Positions 41,431 to 49,495 of a stretch of DNA of 64,000 bases are shown here, one piece after another. Each line of letters starts with the position of its first letter. Within the stretch, counting starts at the first letter, position 1. The notes beneath the pieces are model-generated. The model saw nothing but the letters and a program-made list of their open reading frames with translations. It did no database searches and was not told where the DNA came from. This DNA is from Meinhardsimonia xiamenensis (GTDB taxonomy: Bacteria > Pseudomonadota > Alphaproteobacteria > Rhodobacterales > Rhodobacteraceae), in the NCBI RefSeq assembly GCF_900102905.1, contig NZ_FNFV01000005.1:1-64000 (forward strand). The letters are read 5' to 3'. Made by a program: the position numbers and the translations under genes.

Positions 41431-42140
41431 GCGCGATCCTGCCCGCCCGCGCCGAGGGGCTCACGGTCAGGCGGCGGGGGCGCACTCTCGTCGGCCCGGT
41501 TGACCTCGACATCTCCGCCGAGGGCCTGACCATCCTCATGGGGCCGAACGGGGCGGGCAAGACCACGCTTCTGCGCGCTCTGCACGGGCTCGAGCGGCTG
41601 GCGGCGGGGCGGGTGCTCTGGGGAATGCCGCTCAGGGCCGCGCGCGCCGCACAGGCCTTCGTCTTTCAGACGCCGGTTCTCTTGCGCCGCAGTGTCATCG
41701 ACAACATCGCCTATCCGCTGCGCCTCCAGGGCGTGGGGCGCGCCGAGGCGCGGGCGCGCGCGGCGGAGTGGGCCGGCCGGGTGGGGCTCGCGCAGGCGCT
41801 CGAGCGGCCGGCCGAAGTGCTTTCGGGCGGGGAGCGGCAGAAGATGGCGCTCGCGCGGGCGCTCATCCGCAGCCCGCAGATCCTGTTTCTCGATGAGCCG
41901 ACGGCCAATCTCGACGGCCGCTCTATGCGCGAGATCGAGGCGATCCTGCGCGAGGCGCGGGCGGCGGGCACGCGCATCTTCATGGCCACCCACAACATTG
42001 GCCAGGCGCGGCGGCTGGCAAGCGAGGTGGTGTTCCTCTACCGTGGGCGCGTGCATGAGGCCGCCACGGCAGAGGCTTTCTTCGACGCACCTGCCACGCC
42101 GGAGGCCGCGGCCTTCATCCGGGGAGACATCGTGGAATGA
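41427..42140 (+). CDS. tupC: Tungstate ABC transporter ATP-binding protein TupC
   Basis: 237 residues with a GTG start overlapping tupB. Walker A GPNGAGKT is at 39-46, the signature LSGGERQK near residue 133 and Walker B ILFLDEPTANLD shortly after. QTPVLLRRSVIDNIAYPL is a typical Q-loop region of this group. A short protein without a regulatory TOBE domain, as in TupC rather than ModC. The stop overlaps the tupA start (ATGA). Confidence 0.9.
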   Translation: MSAILPARAEGLTVRRRGRTLVGPVDLDISAEGLTILMGPNGAGKTTLLRALHGLERLAAGRVLWGMPLRAARAAQAFVFQTPVLLRRSVIDNIAYPLRLQGVGRAEARARAAEWAGRVGLAQALERPAEVLSGGERQKMALARALIRSPQILFLDEPTANLDGRSMREIEAILREARAAGTRIFMATHNIGQARRLASEVVFLYRGRVHEAATAEAFFDAPATPEAAAFIRGDIVE

Positions 42141-42964
42141 GACCGATCCTGACGGCAGCCCTGATGCTTCTCGCATGGGCGGGGCTCGCCCAGGCGCAGG
42201 AGAAGGTGGTGCGCCTTGCCGTGACCACCTCCTTTCACAACTCGGGGCTCGCGGAAGTGCTCCTGCCCGAGATCAGGCGCGATCTGGGCCTCACCGTGCA
42301 GCTTCTCGTTGTCGGCACGGGTCAGGCGCTCAGGCTGGGGCAGGCGGGGGATGTCGATGCGGTGCTGGTGCATTCCCGCGCGGCGGAGGAGGAGTTCGTG
42401 GCCCAGGGCTGGGGCACGCATCGCCGCGAGATCATGTACAACGACTTCGTGCTGATCGGCCCCGAAGATGACCCCGCAGGCGTTGCCGGGGCGGCGGGCG
42501 CGGCGGAGGCGTTGCAGCGCATCGCCACGGCCGGGGCGCCGTTCGTGAGCCGGGGCGATGACAGCGGCACGCACCGGCGCGAGCGCGCGCTCTGGCAGGC
42601 GGCCGGTATCGACCCTTTGCACGCGAGCGGGCGGTGGTATCGCGAGGCGGGGGCGGGAATGGGCGCGGCGCTCAACATCGCCGCCGGCATGGGCGCCTAC
42701 GTGCTTTCTGACCGCGCCACATGGCTCAATTTCGGCCACAAGGACGGGCTCAGGATACTGTTCGAGGGGGATCCGGCGCTTTTCAACCAGTACGCCTTCA
42801 TCCCCGTGAACCCCGAGCGTCACGGCCATGTGAAGGCCGATCTCGTGGCCGCGCTCGAGGCGTGGCTGACCTCCGAGAAGGGCCAGCGGCTCATCGGCGT
42901 CTATGAGATCGACGGGCAGAAGCTTTTCGTGCCGAATGCCGCGCAGGAGGGAAGCGATGGGTAG
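42137..42964 (+). CDS. tupA: Tungstate-binding periplasmic protein TupA
   Basis: 275 residues with a signal peptide cleaved after AQA at residue 20. The oxyanion-binding motif TTSFHNSG is at 30-37; further TupA markers are VVGTGQALRLGQAGDVDAVLVH, SRGDDSGTHRRE and WYREAGAGMGAALNIA. These distinguish tungstate-specific TupA from ModA. It shares its first and last motifs with the N-terminal part of the cytochrome encoded at 28835, which may be a derived relative. Confidence 0.92.
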   Translation: MRPILTAALMLLAWAGLAQAQEKVVRLAVTTSFHNSGLAEVLLPEIRRDLGLTVQLLVVGTGQALRLGQAGDVDAVLVHSRAAEEEFVAQGWGTHRREIMYNDFVLIGPEDDPAGVAGAAGAAEALQRIATAGAPFVSRGDDSGTHRRERALWQAAGIDPLHASGRWYREAGAGMGAALNIAAGMGAYVLSDRATWLNFGHKDGLRILFEGDPALFNQYAFIPVNPERHGHVKADLVAALEAWLTSEKGQRLIGVYEIDGQKLFVPNAAQEGSDG

Positions 42965-43004
42965 TGGAGCATCCCTTGGCGTGAAGGTCGTAACCGGCCG
43001 TCAG

Positions 43005-43046
43005 GCCGGGCAGCGCCCGGCCCGCCCCCCCCGTCGGGCCGGGCGC
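43005..43046 (+). repeat. REP-like GC-rich palindromic element, copy 2 (short form)
   Basis: GCGCCCGGCCCG at 43013-43024 and CGGGCCGGGCGC at 43035-43046 form a perfect 12-bp inverted repeat around a C-rich 10-base loop. The left and right parts match the element at 7623-7697, without its inner hairpin. It lies between tupA and fdhD. Confidence 0.6.
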
Positions 43047-43084
43047 CGCCCTTCGCGTGGCGCCAGCGGAAGGGGACTGGCGCC

Positions 43085-43963
43085 ATGACCACGCCCCCCT
43101 TCCTCATCGCCCCGAACCCCGACGACCCGCGCCTGACGCGCGCCGTCGAGGGGGTGGATCACGAAGGCAAGCCCGTCTCCGCCCGCGTCGTCATGGAGCG
43201 GCCGCTGACGATCTTCCTCAATTCCCAGGAGATCGTCACCGCCATGACGATCGGCGACTATCCCGAATATCTCGCGCTCGGTTTCCTGCTCAATCAGGGG
43301 ATGCTCAAGCGCGACGACGAGGTGACGGGCATCGACTTCGACGAGGAGCTCGAGACGGTCGTGGTGCGCACCGCCCGCGCGACCGATTACGAGGAGAAGC
43401 TGAAGAAGAAGACCCGCACCTCGGGCTGTGCCGTCGGCACCGTCTTCGGCGACATGATGGAGGGGCTCGAAGGGCTCACCCTGCCGGCGGCCGAGCTGCG
43501 CACCTCCTGGCTCTATAAGCTCTCGCGCGCCATCAACACCGCACCCAGCCTCTATCTCGCCGCCGGCGCCATCCACGGCACGGTGCTCTGCCGGCAGGAC
43601 CGCCCGCTCGTCTACATGGAGGATGTCGGCCGCCACAACGCGGTCGACAAGATCGCCGGCTGGATGTTCGCCGAAGGCGAGCAGGGGGCCGACAAGATCC
43701 TTTACACCACGGGCCGGCTGACCTCCGAGATGGTGATCAAATGCGCGCAGATGGGCATTCCCGTGCTCGCCTCGCGTTCGGGCTTCACCGCCTGGGGGGT
43801 GGAGATCGCCCGGCAGGTGGGCCTCACGCTGATCGGGCGGATGCGCGGGCGGCGGTTCTTATGCCTCTCGGGGGCCGAACGCATCGTCTGGGACGCAGGC
43901 CCCGAGGCGGGCGAGGAGGAAGACCCGCGCCTCATGCGCAAGGGCGCGCGGGGCGCGGACTGA
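43085..43963 (+). CDS. fdhD: Formate dehydrogenase accessory sulfurtransferase FdhD
   Basis: 292 residues. FdhD passes sulfur from IscS to the molybdenum or tungsten cofactor, a step needed for FDH activity. Family motifs are visible: ERPLTIFLNSQEIVTAMTIG, YPEYLALGFLLNQG, EDVGRHNAVDKIAGW and TGRLTSEMVIKCAQMGIPVLASRS. The mobile loop holding the CxxC pair of E. coli FdhD reads TSGCAVGTVFG here, with a single Cys (115). It is likely co-transcribed with the FDH and tup genes, although the REP-like element lies between. Confidence 0.93.
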   Translation: MTTPPFLIAPNPDDPRLTRAVEGVDHEGKPVSARVVMERPLTIFLNSQEIVTAMTIGDYPEYLALGFLLNQGMLKRDDEVTGIDFDEELETVVVRTARATDYEEKLKKKTRTSGCAVGTVFGDMMEGLEGLTLPAAELRTSWLYKLSRAINTAPSLYLAAGAIHGTVLCRQDRPLVYMEDVGRHNAVDKIAGWMFAEGEQGADKILYTTGRLTSEMVIKCAQMGIPVLASRSGFTAWGVEIARQVGLTLIGRMRGRRFLCLSGAERIVWDAGPEAGEEEDPRLMRKGARGAD

Positions 43964-44039
43964 GCGGCCGCCATGCCGGCGCGCGCTGACGGCGCGCATG
44001 GGCCGGCTGCGGCGAGAGGTGGGCAAGGAGGAGCAAGCC

Positions 44040-44861
44040 ATGACGCAGCAGCAGGAGGCGTGCAGCGAGCGCGTGCGCGGCTGGTGGCGCACCGCCATCA
44101 TCGACATGGCGCCGGGGCGCATCGCCCTGCGCGGCCGGCCGGTCGAGGAACTCATCGGCAATGTCGGCCTTGCCGAGATGATCTGGCTGATGCTGCGCGG
44201 CCAGATGCCCCAGCCGGGGCAGGCCGCGCTTCTCGAAGCCGCGCTCGTCGCCGCGGTCGATCACGGGCCGCAGGCTCCCTCCATCGCCGCCGCGCGCATG
44301 GCCGCGACCTGCGGGGTCGGTCTCAACAATGCCATCGCCACCGGCGTGAACATGCTCGGCGACGTTCACGGCGGGGCAGGCGAGCAATGCGCCGAGCTTC
44401 TCAATGACATCGCCGCGCGCATCGATGCCGGCGCGCCACTCGGGCGCGCGGTGGAGGAGGGGCTTTCGGACTGGCGCGCGCGCCGCGGGCGGATCGTGCC
44501 GGGCTATGGTCATCGCTTCCACAAGCCGGTGGACCCGCGCGCGCCGCGGCTGATGGCGCTGGTGCGCGCCGCCGCGGCCGAAGGCACGGTCTCGGGCCGG
44601 TTTGCCGACATCGGCGAGGCGGTGCAGGCATCCGTCGGCCGGGCGCGCGGGGCGCCCATCGCCATGAACATCGACGGCGCGACGGCAGTGATCTTCTGCG
44701 AGCTCGGCTTTGCGCCCCCGCTTGCGCGCGGGCTGTTCTGCCTCTCGCGCTCGGTCGGCATCCTCGCCCACGCCTGGGAGCAGATGTGCCAGGGCGGGCG
44801 TAACAAGGGCCCGATGCCGCCCGAGTGCCTGCCTCTTCACGAGGAGGGTGGCACGGGCTGA
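44040..44861 (+). CDS. Citryl-CoA lyase / citrate synthase-fold protein
   Basis: 273 residues from the ATG at 44040, preceded by AAGGAGGAGC. It is shorter than citrate synthase (about 430). Conserved active-site stretches of that fold are visible: DVHGGAGEQ, VPGYGHRFHKPVDPR and NIDGATAVIFCELGF, corresponding to the two catalytic His and the Asp. I recognise it as the citryl-CoA lyase-like group, which cleaves or forms citryl-CoA. Its link with the formate genes is only positional, 76 bases after fdhD. Confidence 0.75.
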   Translation: MTQQQEACSERVRGWWRTAIIDMAPGRIALRGRPVEELIGNVGLAEMIWLMLRGQMPQPGQAALLEAALVAAVDHGPQAPSIAAARMAATCGVGLNNAIATGVNMLGDVHGGAGEQCAELLNDIAARIDAGAPLGRAVEEGLSDWRARRGRIVPGYGHRFHKPVDPRAPRLMALVRAAAAEGTVSGRFADIGEAVQASVGRARGAPIAMNIDGATAVIFCELGFAPPLARGLFCLSRSVGILAHAWEQMCQGGRNKGPMPPECLPLHEEGGTG

Positions 44862-44899
44862 GCGCCCCGCCCGCACGCCCCAACCCTTCCCGCCGCCGC

Positions 44900-44914
44900 T
44901 TAACCGGCCATTAA
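44900..44914 (+). promoter_or_regulatory. CtrA-like box upstream of the WecG-type gene
   Basis: TTAA, seven bases (CCGGCCA), then TTAA, the spacing of the CtrA consensus TTAA-N7-TTAA. A wider inverted repeat TTAACC (44900-44905) and GGTTAA (44925-44930) overlaps it. It lies 93 bases before the start at 45008 in an otherwise GC-rich region. CtrA itself is not encoded in the window. Confidence 0.45.
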
Positions 44915-45007
44915 GAAAACCGAAGGTTAATGCTCTGGCCGCGGGCCCGGCCGCCCTTGCGCGTTCCGGCGGGCGGCACGGTTGTGGCGCTCGACAGGGG
45001 AGGGCAG

Positions 45008-45838
45008 ATGCAGATGAACACGCCGCTGATCGCAACTCGCGCGGGGCAGGAACGTGAGGCGGCTTGCGCGCCGCCGCTCCACGCGCGCCTCAAGCGGCCC
45101 GCTCCCGCGGCGATGACAGAGGTTCTGGGCATTCCCCTGACCCTTGTCGATCTCGACACCGCCGCCGCCCGCATCCGCGCCTGGGCGCGTGACGGGCAGG
45201 GGCGCTATGTCGGCGTGCGCGATGTCGCCTCGACCGAGGCGATGTCACGCGATCCCGCACTCCTGCAGGTGGCGCGCGGCGCGGCGATGAACCTGGCCGA
45301 CGGGATGCCGCTTGTGTGGCTGGCGCGCGCGCGGGGATTGCCGGCGACCCGCGCGGCCGGGCCTGACCTGATGGAGAAGATGCTCTCCGAGGGCGGCGAC
45401 GGGCTCAGGCACTTTCTCTATGGCGGCGCGCCGGGAGTGGCCGAGCGGCTGGCGGCGCGCTTTGCGCCTCGCACGCGGATCGTGGGCGTCTGCAGCCCGG
45501 CCTTCCGCCCGCTGACGACCGAGGAGGATGCCGCGATCACCGCGCAGATCCGCGACAGCGGCGCCGATGTGGTGTGGGTGGGCATCTCCTCGCCCAGACA
45601 GGATGTATGGATGGCCGAGCATGTCGATCGCCTGCCGGCAACGCTCATCGGCGTCGGCGCCGCCTTCGACTTTCTCTCCGGCGCCCGGCCGCGCGCCCCG
45701 CGGTGGATGCAGCGCGCGGGGCTTGAGTGGAGCTTTCGGCTGGCCACGGATTTCCGCCGCCTCTGGCCGCGCTATCTGATCGGCGCGCCGCGCTTTCTGG
45801 CGCGGCTGGCGCTTGCCGCCGCGGCCGGGCGCGGCTGA
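45008..45838 (+). CDS. WecG/TagA/CpsF family glycosyltransferase
   Basis: 276 residues from the ATG at 45008 with GGGAGGG as ribosome site. Family motifs: LGIPLTLVDLDTAAARI at the start of the domain, NLADGMPLVWLARARGLP, FLYGGAPGVAERLAARF, VWVGISSPRQDVWMAEH and GVGAAFDFLSGARPRAPRWM. This GT26 family adds N-acetylmannosamine-type sugars to a lipid-linked first sugar. It is probably the second transferase of the polysaccharide pathway whose first is encoded at 51667. Confidence 0.9.
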   Translation: MQMNTPLIATRAGQEREAACAPPLHARLKRPAPAAMTEVLGIPLTLVDLDTAAARIRAWARDGQGRYVGVRDVASTEAMSRDPALLQVARGAAMNLADGMPLVWLARARGLPATRAAGPDLMEKMLSEGGDGLRHFLYGGAPGVAERLAARFAPRTRIVGVCSPAFRPLTTEEDAAITAQIRDSGADVVWVGISSPRQDVWMAEHVDRLPATLIGVGAAFDFLSGARPRAPRWMQRAGLEWSFRLATDFRRLWPRYLIGAPRFLARLALAAAAGRG

Positions 45839-45890
45839 GGTTCCGATGACGTCGCCGCCGGTGCCGCCGCGCGCCTCATGGCCGTCGCGA

Positions 45891-45912
45891 GGCGGGCGCC
45901 CGCACGCCCGCC
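45891..45912. terminator. Hairpin between convergent genes
   Basis: GGCGGGCG and CGCCCGCC pair over eight bases with a 6-base loop, between the ends of the WecG-type gene and the spike-like gene. It lacks a T-run on both strands, so it may only be a weak two-way terminator. Confidence 0.35.
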
Positions 45913-45932
45913 CCGCCGGGACGGCTTCCGGC

Positions 45933-46850
45933 TCAAAGGATGCGCAGCCGCCGCACCCACCGCTCGGCAAAGGGGCTTGCGACATGCCCCGGCGCGAGTG
46001 CCACGGCGCTGCGCAAGTCCACCGCGCCGCTCCCGTGGGTGATCTCGAGGTCATGCGTGCCGCTCCAGCGCTCAAGCGTCACGACATCCCCGGCCCGCGC
46101 GCCGGGCCCGCCCGAGGAGAGGATCAGGCTCGTCGCCACATCCCCGGCCTCGATCTGCGCGCCGAGCACGATGACATCCTCGCCCGCGACCGCGCTGTTC
46201 GGCCCCACGCCAAGCCGCCCCTCGTCGGCGGCAGCATCGGGCGTGAAGGTCATCTCCACCTTCCGCACGCCGCCGGCGAGCACCAGATTGCGCACATCGC
46301 TGATCGCTCCGGCCCCGCCGCTCAGCGCCGCCACCGCGCCGGCCGGCCCCGTGGCCACCGATTCCACCCCCGCCGTCACGTTGCGGATGTTCACCATGAT
46401 CTCGCCGGAGCTGCCCGGCAGATACCACACGCTCAGCTGGAGCGGTGTGCCGGCGCTCCACCCGCCGGTGACCACCTGGGCGCGGTGCCATTTCTCGCCA
46501 CCGCCGGCCACGGCGAGCCCCGGAAAAAGCCCCATGGCACCAAGCGAAAGCGTGGTGAGCGTGGCATTGAGCGCGCTCCAGCGCGGCCCCGCCGCCACCG
46601 CCTCATGCACCAGATTGGTGGCCGCCGGCTCCACCAGAAGGCCGAGCGGCGCGAGGCTGACCGGGTCATGGTCAAACCGTGGCGCGTCCGGGCCGATGAG
46701 CTCGATCGTGCCATCGGCGGCGATGCGGGTCGCGGGCGAGGCCCGGGCGAGGCCCACGCCGGCGGGCAGCCGGGGCCCGCCGAGCTCCAGCGTCACCGGG
46801 AAGGGGCGGCGCCCACGCACCGCCACCGCCGGTATCGAAACGCCAAGCAT
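45933..46850 (-). CDS. Head-spike fibre-like protein (GhsB-like, tentative)
   Basis: 305 residues, no signal peptide. TNLVHEAVAAGPRWSALNAT and later QIEAGDVATSLI are typical of phage fibre and head-decoration proteins with a carbohydrate-binding jelly-roll; the central VVTGGWSAGTPLQLSVWYLPGS fits such a domain. It follows the spike-base-like gene by three bases, the same order as ghsA-ghsB (rcc01079-rcc01080) of the Rhodobacter capsulatus gene transfer agent, whose spikes bind the capsule. The pairing supports the call; direct similarity needs checking. A lone prophage remnant is the alternative. Confidence 0.55.
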   Translation of the reverse strand: MLGVSIPAVAVRGRRPFPVTLELGGPRLPAGVGLARASPATRIAADGTIELIGPDAPRFDHDPVSLAPLGLLVEPAATNLVHEAVAAGPRWSALNATLTTLSLGAMGLFPGLAVAGGGEKWHRAQVVTGGWSAGTPLQLSVWYLPGSSGEIMVNIRNVTAGVESVATGPAGAVAALSGGAGAISDVRNLVLAGGVRKVEMTFTPDAAADEGRLGVGPNSAVAGEDVIVLGAQIEAGDVATSLILSSGGPGARAGDVVTLERWSGTHDLEITHGSGAVDLRSAVALAPGHVASPFAERWVRRLRIL

Positions 46851-46853
46851 CGC

Positions 46854-47117
46854 TCAGACCCGGAAGGCGTGAATGCCGGCCGCGGTGGTGCCTGTTGCCA
46901 TCACCTGCCGCACGCCCACGGGCAGGATGGCGAAATCACCCACGGTGAAGCTGCGTGTCTCGCCCGCCGCGGTGACCACGCTCAGCGTGCCGCCCGTCTC
47001 CACATAGAGCGCCACGGCGGTGAAGCCGAGCCCCACGGCATCATCGGCGTTCACCGGCACGAGGTCGCGCGCCGGCCCGCCAAGCGGCATCGCCCGGCTC
47101 GAGAAGGGATTGTCCAT
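46854..47117 (-). CDS. Spike base protein, RCAP_rcc01079 family (GhsA-like)
   Basis: 87 residues from the ATG at 47117, with GAGGAGTG as ribosome site. MDNPFSSRAMPLGGPARDL, VALYVETGGTLSVVT and VGVRQVMATGTTAAGIHAF match the small spike-base family named after R. capsulatus rcc01079. That protein forms the base of the head spikes on gene transfer agent particles. Spike genes are usually apart from the main structural cluster, as would be the case here. It is divergent from the GT2 gene. Confidence 0.7.
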   Translation of the reverse strand: MDNPFSSRAMPLGGPARDLVPVNADDAVGLGFTAVALYVETGGTLSVVTAAGETRSFTVGDFAILPVGVRQVMATGTTAAGIHAFRV

Positions 47118-47282
47118 GATGCGTCACTCCTCATTGCAACGATTCCGCCCAAAGCGTGAAGCCAAGGGGTTTCCGGCCTCTGACCTCACCGTGCGCTGCG
47201 CGGGAAGTGTGATGAGAAGTGCTTCAAAAACAGCACTCAAGAGGCTGAAAAATAGCGTTTTGTCCCCCTCGGCGTTCGTGAC

Positions 47283-47299
47283 TTCGGACCCGGTCCGAA
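47283..47299 (+). promoter_or_regulatory. 17-base palindrome just upstream of the GT2 gene
   Basis: TTCGGACC, one C, then GGTCCGAA, a perfect inverted repeat ending 10 bases before the GT2 start codon. It could be an operator or an mRNA hairpin controlling ribosome access. It lies in the 192-bp divergent region with the spike genes, which shows no CtrA-like box. Confidence 0.4.
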
Positions 47300-47309
47300 A
47301 GGCGGCGGA

Positions 47310-48221
47310 ATGAGCGTGGCGCCCGCCATTTCCGTCGTCACGGCCGCCCGCAACATGGAGCGCTTCGCGGCCGAGACGATCCGTTCGGTGATCGCCCAGA
47401 AGCAGGCCGGCGACGAGTATCTGTTCATCGACGGCGCCTCGACCGACGCCACCCTCGCGATCGCCCGCGGCTTCGGCCAGGCGATCGACGTCCTCGTCTC
47501 CGAGCCCGACGCCGGCCAGTATCACGCCATCGCCAAGGGCATGGCGCGCGCCCGCGGCGAGATCCTCTGCTGGATCAACGCCGATGACGTCCTCATGCCG
47601 TGGACCTTTGCCGTGGTGCGCGAGATCTTCGCCCGCTTTCCCGAGATCGACTGGATCATCGGCACGCCCGCCTATCTCTCCGCCAGCGGGCAGTTGACGC
47701 GAATCCAGAGCAAGCTTCCCGCCTATCCGCGCCGCTTCATCGCCAACGGCTGGTATCGCCGCGCGCTCGGCGGCTATCTGCAGCAGGAAAGCATGTTCTG
47801 GCGCCGCCGCCTGTGGGAGCGGACGGGCGGACTCGATCTGCGCTGGCGACTTGCCGCCGATTTCGAACTCTGGACGCGGTTTGCCGAACACGCCGAACTC
47901 GTCGCCGTGGACGTGCCCCTTGCGGCCTTCCGCGAGCGGCCGGGAGAGCAGCGCTCCTCGGCGCAAGCCGCGGACTATGACGCGGAGGTCGAGGCGATCT
48001 GCCGGCAAAAGCCCGCCCCGCCCCTGCCATGGCGCTGGCTGGCGCGCCGGGGCGTCGTCGCCCGCAGCCTGTGCCGCGGGCTGATTTCCTGCCACGGCGC
48101 GGCGCTTGTCCACGACAGGGGGCGTGGCGGATGGCGCAAGCTGGCGCGCAGGCGCAGCCTTGCGCGCGTGGGCTGGGGGCGGCTGGCTGACGAGTGGCTC
48201 GCCGCGCGGGGCGTGTCGTGA
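47310..48221 (+). CDS. Family 2 glycosyltransferase
   Basis: 303 residues of GT-A fold. ISVVTAARNMERFAAETIRSV at the start and DGASTDATLAI (41-51) bind the nucleotide sugar; NADD at 90-93 is the metal-binding DXD-like motif. WRRRLWERTGGLDLRWRLAADFELWTRF is the typical acceptor-side region. It is a soluble or peripheral enzyme that adds a sugar to a lipid-linked oligosaccharide. The stop overlaps the flippase start (GTGA). Confidence 0.88.
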   Translation: MSVAPAISVVTAARNMERFAAETIRSVIAQKQAGDEYLFIDGASTDATLAIARGFGQAIDVLVSEPDAGQYHAIAKGMARARGEILCWINADDVLMPWTFAVVREIFARFPEIDWIIGTPAYLSASGQLTRIQSKLPAYPRRFIANGWYRRALGGYLQQESMFWRRRLWERTGGLDLRWRLAADFELWTRFAEHAELVAVDVPLAAFRERPGEQRSSAQAADYDAEVEAICRQKPAPPLPWRWLARRGVVARSLCRGLISCHGAALVHDRGRGGWRKLARRRSLARVGWGRLADEWLAARGVS

Positions 48222-49495
48222 CGGCGGCAACGTCACCGCGCGCGCGCCCCTTGCGAGGGCTTGCGGCAGAGGGGGCCACTCTCATCGTGCTGCGCGCCAC
48301 TCAGGCGGGGTTCGGAATGCTTTCGATCGCGCTTCTCAGCCGCTCGATGGGGGAGGCGGCCTTGGCCCACGCGCTGATCGTCCTGTCGTTCATGGCCGCG
48401 GCCGGGCCGCTGACGGTGCTCGGCTTTGATACCGCGCTGCTGCGCGCTCGGGGCGCGCGCTCGCTGATCGTCCCGCTCGCGCGCCGGTTCGCACTGGTCT
48501 GGTCGGTGATCGCGGGGCTCATGGGCATCGCGGCAGTCTCCTTCGTTCCCGGCGACTGGCTTGCTGCCTGGCTCGGCGTGCGGCCGCTGCTGCTCGTGGC
48601 ATGGCTTGCGCTGGTCGCGGCCCAGTCATTCCTGTCGGCGCTCCTGCTCGCTCTGGGGCGCTGCCGCTGCGCCCTCCTGTTTGGCGGCACGCTGTCGAGC
48701 GGGGTTGTCTGCCTTGCCATCGCGATCTTTCCAGCCGCCGGCACCGGCCTTTCCGGCCTCGCGGCGGCCCAGCTGGCCGGCCTTGGCCTGAGCATCGCCG
48801 CAGGCATGGCGGTTGTGCGCCGGGCAATGGCCGAAGCCGGGCCCGCGCGCCCCCTCTCGCCGAACTGGGGCGACATCGCGAGCGGCGCGCTGACCAACGC
48901 CGTTGCGGTCGTCGCCGGCCAGCTGCCCCTGTGGATGGTCGCCGCTCTCGGCACGCAGTCGCAGACGGTCGATCTTGGCCTTGCGATGCGGCTTGTGCTG
49001 CCGCTTGGATTCGTGCTGGTCGCCGCGCGCGCCATGGCCGCGCCGGTTCTTGCAACCGCGCGATCCGGCGGCTGGCCCGCACAGGCGGGCGGCGCGCTGT
49101 GCCGCATCGCGCGCGTCGCCGCGCTCGCGAGCGTGACGATGGCGCTCTGCATCGTGGTTCTTGCCCGGCCAGTGACGGAGGCACTCTTTGCGCGCGTGCC
49201 GGCCGATGCCGCCCTCCTGATCGGGCTCCTCGGCGTCGGCTCCTGTCTGCAGGCGGCCATCGGGCCGGGGCAGCTCGCCTTGCGCATCGCGGGCGGCGAG
49301 GCGGAGGCACTTGTCATCGCCGCGGGCCTCCTTGCCGGGCTCGCCGTTGGCGCGGGAGTCGGGTTTCTTATCCTTGGGCCGGCCGGTGTTGCGCTGGCGG
49401 CGTCGACGCATCTCGCCCTCGGCTCGGCGATTCCCGCCTGGCGCTTCACCCGCCGGAGCGGCGTCAGACTGGGCGCGGTGGGACCATGTGCCTGA
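48218..49495 (+). CDS. Polysaccharide flippase-like membrane protein
   Basis: 425 residues with a GTG start overlapping the GT2 stop. About 12 membrane helices are visible along the length. FGMLSIALLSRSMGEAALAHALIVLSF near the N-terminus resembles oligosaccharide flippases of the MOP superfamily (Wzx), and there are no soluble domains. It would move lipid-linked repeat units to the periplasmic face. The sulfotransferase begins 10 bases before its stop in another frame. Confidence 0.75.
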   Translation: MTAATSPRARPLRGLAAEGATLIVLRATQAGFGMLSIALLSRSMGEAALAHALIVLSFMAAAGPLTVLGFDTALLRARGARSLIVPLARRFALVWSVIAGLMGIAAVSFVPGDWLAAWLGVRPLLLVAWLALVAAQSFLSALLLALGRCRCALLFGGTLSSGVVCLAIAIFPAAGTGLSGLAAAQLAGLGLSIAAGMAVVRRAMAEAGPARPLSPNWGDIASGALTNAVAVVAGQLPLWMVAALGTQSQTVDLGLAMRLVLPLGFVLVAARAMAAPVLATARSGGWPAQAGGALCRIARVAALASVTMALCIVVLARPVTEALFARVPADAALLIGLLGVGSCLQAAIGPGQLALRIAGGEAEALVIAAGLLAGLAVGAGVGFLILGPAGVALAASTHLALGSAIPAWRFTRRSGVRLGAVGPCA

